A stretch of DNA of 64,000 bases from Anadara kagoshimensis (GCA_021292105.1 CM037874.1:28031083-28095082), one strand, 5' to 3'. Positions 34,250-45,430 are shown, counted from the stretch's first letter. The notes: generated from the sequence alone by a model not told the origin. A program made the numbers and translations.

Positions 34250-34510
34250 TATCAAACCATGTCCAAATCACAATCCGTAATCAAGTAAAATTGGCAACTT
34301 AGTTAAACTCATAACTTCCCACAGGAGAAAATGAGGCCGGATGCTCTGAAAGAGTAAGCACCTCATGTTTAGATAGGTACACCCACCACGTGTGTGTAAA
34401 AATTTGAGATAAAAGGAACATACAACTATTGGGTCCCAACTATATCCAGTATCATTTTGGATGCAGAGAAATCATGTTTATCAAAAATATTTTGATGACG
34501 GTCATCACGT
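34250..34510 (-). mobile_element. Penelope-like 3' end fragment
   Basis: ACCATGTCCAAATCACAATC, CTGAAAGAGTAAGCACCTC, ACACCCACCACGTGTG, GGAACATACAACTATTGG, ending in RT codons near 34500. Confidence 0.75.
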
Positions 34511-34979
34511 GGCCAGTATGTATAAAAACTTGTATGGAAAGGATAGAAATACTCTTTTAAATGTGCATATGGATTACTGGATCACTAAACAGATGAAAGG
34601 GATGGATTTGGGATTAGGCTACCAATAGCATTATAAAATCAACACATGTGTTCCAGTGCCTGTCGGAACTTGATAATATTTTGTTGTAATGTGTGTTTTT
34701 TCTAGCTTTGTTTTGATAAGCTATTTTATCATTCACTTGGATTGTTTTGTATGCTTGGTTGTGTTAACTTTTGCCATCTACATGTTTTTTCACTTGCAAA
34801 TTTCTTTCTTCTATTTAATTTTTTTGCTGTGTTTTAATATCCATTGTGAATTATCTAAAAATTGTAAGAAAAATCAAGAGCCCAGAGGGCGATACTTTTG
34901 TATTGCCAAAAATATACTATTATCGAAATGTTATTCTAGTTAAAATATAAAATTTCTCAAAAAGTAACATATACTTCAA

Positions 34980-35135
34980 AGTATTTCCTTAGCTAACTTT
35001 GGTTAAATATATTTTGTATATTTTTTCAGCCCCTTGAAAAGTTTTGGTTTCACAAATTTGGTCAAAGCACTACCGATAAGGAAATGCATTCCGAAACTAG
35101 TGTTCTAAAATGAACACTGGTATAATATTTATTTA
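34980..35135 (+). mobile_element. Hammerhead-bearing small retroelement, copy C (ribozyme damaged)
   Basis: TTCCTTAGCTAACTTTGGTT and GGTTTCACAAATTTGGTC lead to the ribozyme remnant at 35065-35106 (AAGCACTA, CCGATAAG, GAAATGCATTC, CGAAAC, TAGTGTTC; stem III and the cleavage triplet are lost). Ends AACACTGGTATAATATTT. Confidence 0.7.
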
Positions 35136-35183
35136 TAGAGATTTAGATGAAAAGGATAAATGCATTGCATACATATTTTACAG

Positions 35184-38100
35184 GCAAATGGTCCAATAGC
35201 CTGCACCACTTTCCGAGTCAGCATTTGATACGTGATCGACAAACCGTTTCCGATGACTCGACAATGGATAATGAAGATAATATGGAACCTACACCTTCTT
35301 CAAGTAAGTGTAAATTGATTATAAGGAGGTGTTGCAATTAGACAAGGTGTGTTTGTTTCAAAGGATAAAAAACAAACACACCAACCCATGTCCTAACCAA
35401 AATTCCATGCAAATAAAAAACTATCAGATGCCGAATTTAAATTCTTGTGAGTTTTCTTTAGTTTTATACGTTGTAACAAAACATGTAGTCAAACATGACC
35501 TATCTTACTTTAACATGTCCTTTGCCTACATGGAATTTATGATGAAGAGCAGAACCTAATGATGTGACGCCCAATTGTATATGAGAGTTTGTGTTATTGC
35601 AAAATGTATCACTGAATAATCTACAGTGACTGTATAGTAAAGATATAAATATTGTAAAACTGAGTTATTTTATATTATGTTTAGGTAATTATGTTGTTTT
35701 TGTATTATTTAGATTTATTGTTTTTGCAAAATATAAAAATTCGACATTCCCCAAAAACAAATGTATACTCTTTCATGTCAAGCATTTCCTTAACTAAATT
35801 TGGTTGAAATATATTGAGGTATTTTAATTTTTTTTAAACCCTTTGATAAAATGTTGGTTTCACAGTTTTGGTCCAAGCATGAGGATTTGTAATCTGAAAC
35901 GATCGTCTAATGCTGTAAAATAAACACTGGTATATGCTAATTGTATGGCTATTGTGTCCTTAAGGATTGAACATTAAAAACCAAAATGAATACACAATTT
36001 AAATTATTTGTAAATACTATCAACATAATAAATTCTCAATTTTGCATCTTTAACATATTTACAGGTAATAATTCTGAAGGTTGCAGTGTAACATTAAATA
36101 AAAGTTACGATGATCAACATGGGAGTAGTAACCCTACATTAGACACTGGCTCAAATGGTTCTGATAATGGACATGAGGAGTGTAATCCGACATTAAGTGC
36201 TGGCTCTGCCGAGACGGAGGTCGGATTAGAACAGCTGGAGGAAAATGTTCAAAGCAGTTTAAGAGATTTTTTATCTCTACCAGAAGAACAGTCTCTTCAT
36301 CTTGTCCCAAAGTCTTCAGGTAAATGCAAGTCATGTTTAGTATGTCTACTTAAATTGTATAAAGAAGGCTAGAAAATAGCATTAAAGTTTTATTACAATA
36401 TTAGTTATATAGAGTTTGGGTAGGTTACACGTCCCTCTGTTCCTTGAGACGTAGTCCGTATAAATAGCCAAAACCATATATATCGTTTTGTCATCCTTCA
36501 AAGGTAGACTTTTTTGGGTTCGTATATCTTAATATCGTATTCTGTATGACCACCTATTATGTTGCAATACCATAACTAGACTTTTGCGATAAATGAGTTA
36601 CTTCCCTTTTAACGTTAGAGTGTCTTGTGTACCCCAATAGATTCCCAAACAAAGTTTTATGTATCTCTGCAAGTTAACTAATAGCTATATGAGACATGTC
36701 TTTACAATATGGCATGTTAAAGCAAAAATTCATCGACGTTGAAGATCGGAATCCGAAGGATAGAGCTGGTCTCTCATGAAGAGTTCAGAGTTGATATTAG
36801 TTCTGTGATAACATGCAGCTTTACCAGTCGTCATTTACTAACGGGTAAGCTATTATGCGCAGGCATAAGACGTACATGTATAAAGTTCAGACATCTATCC
36901 TATGAACTTTTTATATCTAATTTGTTTTTCGAGAATAGATGACAATTGTGAAGTAGTTCAAATTGATGTAAATCCTTTACAAGGCACATGATATGACTAA
37001 ATGGTTAAAATATTTATATAAGACACAAAGAAACGGTGGTATTTTGTGCATTCCAAAATATAATCTGATCTGACTACTCTATGATATGTTTCGACGGGAA
37101 AAGTGATAAGGGTTCGTCTGATAGTATAAACACATTCTCAGTTCCATTAAATTAAGAATTGAGATGGTTATAAAACAAATGCAAATCGTACTTATGTGAG
37201 ATTATAAGATTATTAGAATCCATTATGAGTATCTGTGTAAGATAGGTACATCTCAACCGAGGGGTAAACATATCAGTCAGAGACTAGACTTTCCGAGTGT
37301 CTGACCATAAATTGTCAACTCCGAGGGTGAGATTTCCCTATCCTACATGGAAACACTCATAACGGATACTTTCTCTTCTATTTAAATGCCAATATTTCGC
37401 TTCAAATACGATATACATAGATATCGGTGCCATATTTGAAAAATCGAAGTTTCTCATTTAACGTTTTACTTTAAAATAATATATGACCATTGAAAGAATG
37501 TACCTGATTATGGTTTATACGAAAGGTATAAACAAATACACCAAACAAATTCATTCAAAAATTTAAGAATAAACATTTGAACGCACTCAAAATTTCTACA
37601 TTTTGAAGCTTTAGGTGTCATTTTCCCGCAAGATCATAATGACATCGTGTAATTGTCTTTTGATTACGACGTCACTAATGGTCACGTGATATGAGATACA
37701 CGTATCTCACATAGCGAAAAACCCTATCTCACATGAACAGATATGAAGAAATAAATTATTATTAAACCTATGATATATTTCAGGTTGCTATGACATTAAC
37801 CGCATATGTTTCAGGTTGCTCTGTAATTAACCGCATATGTTAGTAGGTCATAAAGAAGTAAAGACATTATTCATTCTAATGAATTCAAAATTAAAACGAA
37901 TCTCTCCATAATAAACCGAATTAAAAAACAAAGCTTTGTGCATTTTAGAAACGTTTATCATTTTATCATTTTTTAACGCAAAGGATACAATTTCTTTAAT
38001 GCAATTCGGCAAAGTGCCACGTTGTACCCTATAATATTTATGTAAAATTATTTCCGATGAATATGGAATCCCAGTTTTTCAAATGGAAAAAGCAGTTGAA

Positions 38101-41100
38101 TACAAGTTTAAATCTAAATATTTTCGAAAAAAAGAATTATTTTCTCTTGTTACCGGCAATAAAATAGCAAATTCAAATAACACAGTTGAGACTCTTTTAA
38201 TGTTAAATTTGATGAACAGATTGTAATTCTTGTTTAATTATTTCATATTTGCAGATAATCGTGACAAGGTGGTCATGATACAAAATCGAAGTGAAAACAC
38301 ACTAAATCTTACAATGAATTTCACAGAAACAAAAGGTCCGATACAACTGGGGAAATCAAACCAAGTGTATGATGTAAAACAAGGTTAGTTTGTTGTTTGA
38401 ATTTTTAGGTAATAACATAATTATTTTAAATAATAATAAAAGTATTTTCTTGTCAAACTTCAGATCATACAATTTAAGAAGCATGCCCATATTATTGGTA
38501 TAAATGCAAGCTTAAACTCGACACACTTGATTTAAGCTTGCAGTCATTAGACTTGCTACAGAAATATGTCTAATAAGTCGTATCCTAAAAGTAGTTGTAG
38601 TTTCTGCTTTAGCAAGCATTTTCAGATACTTTTTATTTCAAACTTTATTCTAGGAATGAAGTTTTTTTTTTCCTTTTTGTTATGGAAGTATAAGAGAACA
38701 TTTTGTACACTGAATAATTTGTGTAGCGAATTATATTACGTGTGCAATGTCCAATTCTTTCATACTCCCATAACAAAAAAAAAATTAACTTCATTTCTTA
38801 TGATTCAATTTATAGGTTTTTTTCAACAACAAACCAACAATTTAAATAACAATACCGCCGTAGCAAGTTAAAAATGGCATCGCTATGGCGTAGGAATTTA
38901 AATGCCTTTGTGCGTCATCTATAATAAGATGACGTCACTGAAAGTCAATCGTAACAGAAAAATATGAACAATTAAAATGCTTGAAACAAAGTAGAATTGA
39001 ATTATACAATCTATTATTTGCATAAAATCTTTAATATTTATATTTCAGGTGAAAAAGAAGACGTTCGTAGTGTTACTTGTATTCTACAACATTTAATAGG
39101 TAATATAAGTATTATAAACATACAGCCTTTGGTTCTGGGTGTTATAGTGGATTATCCCATGAGGCAAAAAAAAAAAAAAACTCGAGACGAAGTCGAGGGT
39201 ATTAAATTTTTTATCTGAGTGGGATAATCCACTATAACTATAACACCCAGAACCAAAGGTGACATTTTTTTAATTATATTTCATGTCTTTTCAGGTTCAC
39301 TCTGTCTTTCTCGGTGATTAGTTTTTTATGTCGTCGTCAAAAATACTGACAAACGCCGTCGTTTTTGACAGTTGTTTGTTTACAAATGTCGGCTGTTGTA
39401 CAGTTTCCGGAAATACTAAATGTCGCAATGGAAAAGAACTAAACTTGTTAAATTACGAGCGCATTGCCTTGGTAATTGTAAATGCAATCAAGTTGGTAAA
39501 AACGATTGCAATAAGAAATTAAAGATGCGTATTGGAAGCAATATCCAAATAGTTATTTCTAAACTAGGTAACACAAGAAGGAAATGTTATACTACTTGTA
39601 GTTTAAATGTGCTCTCTTTGAATTGTCGTCTCAACCTCTTTATGAGATATAACGTGATACAAAAATATAACACACGCACACACACACACACTTCTGTTGA
39701 ATTTAAATTACATTTATGTTAATTCAATTTCGTATCTTTTTTTGAAAACAGATCGTACAAAAGAAGAAATAGATCACCAAAAAATATCTTGGGTTGACAG
39801 GACTGGATTTGACGAATTGATTCGTCGTTTACGTGCTTCGAAAATGGTGGTTTTGACAGGTATCTGTGGGGAAGGAAAAACAAGGATAGCAATGCATTTG
39901 ATGAAGCTAACTCTGAAGGGAAGTTTGCCAGGATTTACAAACAGAATACCGATAAAAATCAACGATCCATGTGAATTGACACATGTCGTTCGTTCCGGCA
40001 AAGATATTCTCTTATTCATTGACGACATCTTTGGTTCAACAAATTTAAACGAAACGCTTCTTCGTCAGTGGGAACAAAAACTAAATGACATTGGACGAGA
40101 TGTTTCCAGGGGACAAATAATGTTAATCGTGTCATCTAGAAAGCATATTTTCACAGAAGCCCTAACACTCCTTAAGCATTCTGCATATAGTGCAATAACT
40201 ACAAATCTTTTCTCGGAGCGGAGACATATAGATTTATCAGGTAGATATACGCTTTCATTAAAAGAAAAACGTCTCTTTGTGGAGAAAGCCATCGAACAGC
40301 AGACAGGTTATGATTTAAAAATATGCGGTCACCAGAAGGAGGAAAATATATCCCAGTGCCAAAACACAGAAAACAAAACGGTCTATATTGCGGAGCAAAC
40401 AATTGATAACATAATACATGCTGAGACCTCTTTAGGATTTCCATATCTTTGCAATCTATTCATTTCTTCAAAAGACATCATTTCAAAAGGACTTTCTTTC
40501 TTCACGAAATCTAATTACTATTTAGAAAAAGAGATCAATGCAATGTTCCATTGTGACAAAGTCAAATATTTTACTCTTGTTTATACGTTACTGAATAACG
40601 ACAAAAGCACTCTTTATGTGGATTCAAAGAAGTTAGATCCTTTTAAAATTTCGAAAAGCGACCAAGACACTTTGCAAAAGATAGCACAGGCATGTGGTCT
40701 AACAGGTGCCACCCCTCAATCTATAAAAGACGCAGCTGAATGTCTCAAAGGGGTATTTTTCAAATATAACAGCTCTTCAAATTCTACACATTCCCTCACC
40801 AATCGATTCTTGAAACAGTCAGTTTACATTTTGGTAGAAAATATCCCGATATGCTTCTTCAGCATTGCTCGTTTAAATTTCTTGAACAATTCGTTTCATT
40901 AGAAAAACCAGATTTGACAAGAGACAAACCGGAAATATTTGTATCGTCTGAATATTTTGAAACACTTTCGGGTGTAATGTATGGCTACCTTTTAAAATCA
41001 CTACTCCCAGAATCCCAAATAAATAACCGTATAATGAAGGATGAGAACTTTGTTTTTTACTTTTTTAACTACTTGGATAGAAACCAACTAACGCAAAACC

Positions 41101-42926
41101 TTCTAGAAAAACGATATTCGTGCTATGGAAGGTGCTCATGTAAAAATATAAAACACATTTACCAACACAGTGTAGCCGCATATGCCTCTGGGAACGAACT
41201 GTTTCTGAAGAAGCTTATCGACAGAGGAATATTGGACACATCACAATTACAATCGAATCAGTATCAAATTGCGGAATGTTCAGGAGAAAAATTCAACTAT
41301 TGTGATTGTTACATGCTAAACGCTTTTAAACATGGAAACACAGTTTGTATCAAACTTTTGTTACACTACGGAATCAGCCTTCCAGAACAGAGTTTGTGCC
41401 TTGCAGCATCTGGTAATGGTGAGCTGCTCAAATTTATTTTTCAACAAAAGAAATGGTCACAACGCGAGGTCAATATGGCGTTACATAGGTCATGCGCAAT
41501 GGGAACTATTCAAAATGTTAAGTATTTAGCAGATCAAGAAGTATATCTTGACGGTAATAGCTTCCATTTGGCTGTTGATAGCGGTGATGTAGAAACCGTT
41601 AATTTCGTTCTTCATCAGGCCCGACCATCGGACTTCGATAAAATCTTAGCACTGTATAAAGCTTGCAAAGATAGAAATTTTCAAGTATTGAAATTTCTTG
41701 CAGAAAAAGGTGTTTATTTCGGCTTGAGCTTACTTGAATTAGCTGCAAGATACTCGGGTGGAAAAACCGATATTTTGGATTACATTTATGTTTCAAAGAA
41801 ATGGACATTAAAACAAAAGACGAAAGCACTCAACCACTCTTGTAAATTCGGATCAACAAGTGCCCTAATATATCTTTTAGAAATGGGTTCGGTTTGCGAC
41901 GATGACACATTATGCATCGCAACAAAATCTGGGTACATTTCTATTGTCAAAACAGTTTTCCATAAATATGATTGGCCGATAAAATCGTTGAAGGATTCAA
42001 TCAATGCAGCATGTAAGAAGGGGTATTTAGACATCATACAATACTTTATAAGTAACAATGTATTGTTTAATGATGAAAGCCTAAACTTTGTTGTTCACTC
42101 CGGGAATGAAGACTTACTGCATTATGTGTTAAATAAACAAGAAGAATGGGCACAGGAGCAGATAGACGACGCTATGAGGGAAGCTTGCAAGAGGTGTAGC
42201 CTACCGATGGTAAAATATTTGAATGATTTTGGAGCAAATTGCACAGAGACGATTTTCCCATTTATTTCTTCAAATACAAATCTCTTTAAATTTGTTTTGA
42301 ATAATGGTAATTGGTCTATGGTTCAGCTGGAAAAATCATTAAAGGAAGCATGTCGAAACAGTGATATTGAAATTATAAAATATTTGAACATTGAGAAAGG
42401 TCTCCCTTACAGCGACGAATGCTTAAAGCTCGCAACTGAATCTGGAAATGCGTCAAAACTGAAGTATGTGTATGAAACCGGAAAATGGTCAAATCTCCGT
42501 ATCACGGAGTCATTTGACATTGCATGCAAAAAAGGTCTTATGGACATGATTACATACTTTCATCAAAAAGGGGGTTCATGCAGTTTAGAAGGTCTAAAAG
42601 GAGCAGTTTGTTCAATGGATATATCAGTGGTTCAGTTTTTAATCACAGAATTCGAGTGGACAAACGATGAAAAGACAGAGGCTATGAATACAGCATGTGG
42701 AACAGGTGACCTTGAAATTGTGAGGTATCTACATTCGAAGGATATAAATTATGGAAAAAATGCGCTTTCGTATGCTGTTGTCGCGCGTGAAGACTTTGTA
42801 CAGTACATATATTCAACCGGAACTTGGACAGTTGCGCAAATAAACAAGGCAATAGAAGAAGCAGAGAGAAGGGCAAATAATTCTTCAGTCAATTATTTGA
42901 GGGAGAAATTATTTGCTCGTATTTGA
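35184..42926 (+). CDS. RHIM-like / nSTAND3 NTPase / ankyrin-repeat protein gene (multi-exon, one frameshift)
   Basis: Proposed exons, all joined in phase 1 with AG/GT borders: 35184-35303, 36065-36319, 38255-38383, 39049-39099, and 39752 to the stop at 42924-42926. About 1,240 codons; the N-terminus is not fixed. The first two exons encode Ser/Asn/Glu-rich, disordered sequence (NPTLDTGSNGSDNG and NPTLSAGSAETE repeat each other). Exon three holds the RHIM-like IQLGKSNQV. The large exon has Walker A GICGEGKT (39859-39882), Walker B LLFIDDIFG (40006-40035), a VSSR sensor (near 40140) and HIDLSGRYTLSLKEK, the pattern of nSTAND3 NTPases, followed by ankyrin-like repeats. One T appears to be missing at 40829-40832. 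STAND proteins with a sensor array and an oligomerising N-terminus act as ligand-triggered immune switches; I infer such a role. First exon and start are the weakest parts of the model. Confidence 0.75.
35760..35935 (+). mobile_element. Hammerhead-bearing small retroelement, copy D (deleted core)
   Basis: TTTCCTTAACTAAATTTGG and CAGTTTTGGTCCAAGCA match the family. The ribozyme at 35875-35915 has lost part of stem I and the first core bases but keeps TGAGGATTTGTAATC, TGAAAC, GATCGTC and TAATGCT. It lies in the intron between the first two proposed exons of the RHIM-nSTAND gene. Confidence 0.65.
37220..37375. mobile_element. Palindromic MITE in an intron of the RHIM-nSTAND gene
   Basis: Inverted ends: CCATTATGAGTATCTG...GATAGG...ATCTCAACC against GGTGAGAT...CCTATCCTACAT...CACTCATAACGG. 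A related single arm (AGGATAGGGATATCTCATCC) is seen near 50460. Confidence 0.65.
38255..38383 (+). CDS. Exon encoding the RHIM-like amyloid motif
   Basis: Flanked by TTTGCAG and AAG|GTTAGT; 129 bp, phase 1 at both ends, so it could be skipped without a frame change. The 43 residues include NLTMNFTETKGPIQLGKSNQ followed by VYDV. The stretch IQLGKSNQV (38341-38367) fits the RHIM core [IV]-Q-[IVL]-G-x-x-N-x-[hydrophobic], which in RIPK1, RIPK3, ZBP1 and insect Imd-pathway proteins drives amyloid-type assembly in cell-death and immune signalling. The assignment rests on about nine residues plus the position ahead of a STAND NTPase; it is a motif call, not proof of function. Confidence 0.65.
38655..38795. 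mobile_element. Hairpin MITE in intron
   Basis: AATGAAG then TTTTTGTTATGGAAGTAT pairs with ATACTCCCATAACAAAAA then TTAACTTCATT. Non-coding. Confidence 0.7.
39126..39259. mobile_element. Hairpin MITE in intron, near-perfect arms
   Basis: CCTTTGGTTCTGGGTGTTAT then AGTGGATTATCCCA is repeated in inverse as TGGGATAATCCACT then ATAACACCCAGAACCAAAGG. A loop with an A run and CTCGAGACGAAGTCGAG separates the arms. The arms are almost identical, so this insertion is young. Confidence 0.85.
39752..42926 (+). CDS. Terminal exon: nSTAND3 NTPase and ankyrin-like array
   Basis: Starts after GAAAACAG; the reading frame is open to about 40830, then continues in another frame to TGA at 42924-42926. The NTPase core occupies roughly the first 370 residues. 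Conserved landmarks after the ATPase include LGFPYLCNLFISS and LEKEINAM. From about 41330 the protein is a series of ankyrin-like helix pairs in units of roughly 64-70 residues, each with an 'A...G....(V/I)(K/Q)YL' helix and a recurring W-x(3-5)-(Q/E/K) helix, for example MREACKRCSLPMVKYL, SLKEACRNSDIEIIKYL and AMNTACGTGDLEIVRYL. I count about eight. Such diverged paired ankyrins are typical of large invertebrate and protist receptor families. Confidence 0.85.
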
Positions 42927-43473
42927 ATTGCTCTTTTAACTTTGTCTGCTGCTTCTGTTGTTCTGTTGCATTGCAATTTCGTGAACAAACGTCGTTCTGT
43001 GATTATGGATAAAAGTGATCAAAATTTGTTTGACTTTGTGTTTTATTAATATATTTTATGTTTGATTTTTAATATTTTCGTTTTCTTATGCTGAATCCTT
43101 CTATAATTACATATTATAATTTATATTGAAAATTTGTGTTGATTTCATTATTATATTATATATCATTATACATACATACATTGTTTGCTGTTTCTGTAGT
43201 TTCTATCACAGTATAGTTTGATAAAGATTAACAAACGTTTCTCGATTTTTTGAAAAAGTTTAATCACGAATTGTGTTCCGTACTTGATAATTACTTTTAA
43301 ACAATATCTTGCAAATATTTGGATCTAGAATAGAATGATTATTATTCTTAACAACTGTCATGGAAACAAGCATTATTTCATTTTAATTTCATATTTTAAA
43401 AATGCACTTACGTGCTTATGTTAAGACACAATGTATGGTTATGCCGGGTGAAATAAGAAACTTTTATCTAACT
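42927..43473 (+). other. 3' flank of the RHIM-nSTAND gene
   Basis: AT-rich; no classic AATAAA immediately after the stop. The part from about 43230 is duplicated at 44925-45240. Confidence 0.55.
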
Positions 43474-43953
43474 ACTGTAGGAACCACTGTGTCTGTGACA
43501 GTGAAATACTCTTCATATCCATAGAAAATCAAATAAATTTGAATAATTATTGATATTTTTCACTTACTTGTACCTAGTCGTAACAGGAAATATGTATGCG
43601 CATCCGCGATTGTCATAAAGTATGTCTGTACAAAGGAAAATGTTGGCGGTATGGGGGTTTTACACATGCGAAAATGACGATGTTTACACCGGAAGTGATA
43701 TCCTTGGTGACGTTTTACGTCATATGCGCAACAGAAGCCGCCATTTGCCTGGTTTTTCAAGATGTTAAATCCCCCTAGAGCCAACGTTTTACCCTGTGTA
43801 GATATATTCTGGGCTAATCGCGGATGAGCATACAGATTTCCTGTTACGACTAGGTACAAGTAAGTAAAAAAATATCAATTGTTTTTCAAATTTATTTGAT
43901 TTTCTATTGATCTGAAGAGTTTTTCACTGTCACAGACACAGTGGTTCCTACAG
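43474..43953. mobile_element. Foldback (near-palindromic) inverted-repeat element, copy 2
   Basis: About 480 bp. Ends CTGTAGGAACCACTGTGTCT and its complement AGACACAGTGGTTCCTACAG, with TA on both sides. The internal arms pair as well (AAAATGTTGGCGGTATGGGG near 43640 against CCCCCTAGAGCCAACGTTTT near 43775). Copy 1 is at 1-498. Confidence 0.85.
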
Positions 43954-44159
43954 TACATGATCTATTATTTCCTTTTGGAATACTATGAATGAAAGGTCTT
44001 CGGAGTATTTATTTATTTATTTTATTTTTGGTTATTTTAAGTTTGTGTTATTGAAACTATTGTATCTTTTACTTTTTTCTATAGCTGTAATAATGCTGAT
44101 GCGGCTTTAAACAATAATTCACTCACTCTTCGGAGTAGATAACAAATATAACATAACTT

Positions 44160-44308
44160 AAATGCATTTTGGTCTGTTTATTTTCTCATTTCAACATCTT
44201 AAAATATTTTTGCGTTTCCACAATTTTGAATCGAGCGCTACTGTTGAGATATTTTGCTCTGAAACCTCCACCTAGTGCTACAAATTTAAAAACAGGTATA
44301 CTAATATG
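44160..44308 (+). mobile_element. Hammerhead-bearing small retroelement, copy G (bounded by an empty site)
   Basis: The duplicated segment at 44925-45430 lacks exactly this stretch, so its limits are set independently: about 149 bp between ATATAACATAACTT and AACCTTATGGATATTGG. The ribozyme remnant is at 44233-44280 (GAGCGCTA, CTGTTGAG, ATATTTTGCTC, TGAAAC, CTCCACC, TAGTGCT). The core has one change and the triplet is ACC, so it is predicted inactive. Confidence 0.75.
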
Positions 44309-44494
44309 AACCTTATGGATATTGGTTGTTCTTATAATACTTGCTTAGCAACGGCACACGTGCCACATAAAGTTTTTTTTCAAACAAACAATTTCCTTGT
44401 TATTAATCCTATAGTGCTTTGTCCTCTTTTGTTGTATCTTTCACTAACAGAAATTGTTGGTCTGTGTTGATTGAAATAAGATTACACGCGTATT

Positions 44495-44800
44495 TCGGAT
44501 ATTGCAAGCCTAGATTTATCAGGGACCTAAAAAAATTGTGGCATTTGCCATAGTATTGTTGATAAGTAAAATGCCTCTGTGTCCAGAATTGCCCTGAATA
44601 TATTTAATGTCCTATAGTTCCATGTTCATTTCACTGAATCGTGGCGAATGTAGTTCTAAACAGGATGTGTATACACTTCTGGGGCACACCGCCTCGCTTC
44701 CCTGGTGGAAGATCACATGTTTAACCTAATTTGTCAATTTTAATTTTTTTACTTCGCTTCTGGATTTCGATTTGACCATGGATTAATATTTTTGTTTTAG
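44495..44800 (+). mobile_element. Penelope-like 3' end fragment
   Basis: Begins in RT codons (GATATTGCAAGCCTAG, ATTGTTGATAAG) and continues through CCATGTTCATTTCACTG, CCCTGGTGGAAGATC to ACCATGGATTAATATTTT. Confidence 0.75.
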
Positions 44801-44924
44801 AATGCTGTTTATGCAGTAACATTGTATTACATTCCAAATATAAAAACAAAAACAAACATACTAATCCAAGGGAAAAATTAAGGAAATCCTTCTGGGCATT
44901 TTGATAAAACCGATAAAACCTTTT

Positions 44925-45430
44925 TCGATTTTTGAAAAAAAGAAAAAAGTTTAATCGCTAATCGTGTGCCATGTATATATGCCTCAATAATTGCTGTGTT
45001 TATTATTGTATAGAGACAATTTTATCTTGCAATTGATGGAAAATTTGCATAATAAGACATATTTGAAGTATTTGATCCTAGAATAATGTAATTGTTAGTC
45101 AACAACTGTCATGAAAATGAACATTGTTAACAAAAGGAATTTTATGTTATAAGAACTACAATAACGCGTTTTGTTCAGTTACAATGTATGGTTATGTGGG
45201 TTAAAACAAGGAATCTTTATTATATTTAGTACTAGTTGTATCATTTTACTACCTATAGAGTATGTGTGTACGTGGATTGTTATCAATCTTACTATCAATG
45301 AAATGTCGCCGGAGTACATTGAAAATATAGCATACTTGATAAACCTTATGGATACTGGTTGATGTCATTCTTTCTTCCTTAGCAACCAAAACAGATGCAA
45401 CAATAAATTTTTGTAATAAAAAAACATATG
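44925..45430 (+). repeat. Right copy of a local duplication (insertion-free)
   Basis: Partner of 43230-44470. It carries neither the foldback element nor the hammerhead element, giving a natural pre-insertion allele for both. Confidence 0.6.

Larger units (their letters stand above)
43230..44470 (+). repeat. Left copy of a local duplication
   Basis: Segments AAGTTTAATCACGAATTGTG, AACAACTGTCATGGAAA, CAATGTATGGTTATG, CGGAGTAGATAACAAATATA and ACCTTATGGATATTGGTTG recur in the same order at 44925-45430. The left copy is longer because it contains two later insertions: the foldback element (43474-43953) and a hammerhead element (about 44160-44308). Confidence 0.6.

Noticed and set aside
39328..39722. 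Open frames between the 51-bp exon and the large STAND exon
   Set aside because: They lie in the intron (39100-39751), overlap each other and lack splice support.
45171..45362. 63-codon hydrophobic frame
   Set aside because: It lies in the right copy of the local duplication, and the left copy does not keep the frame.
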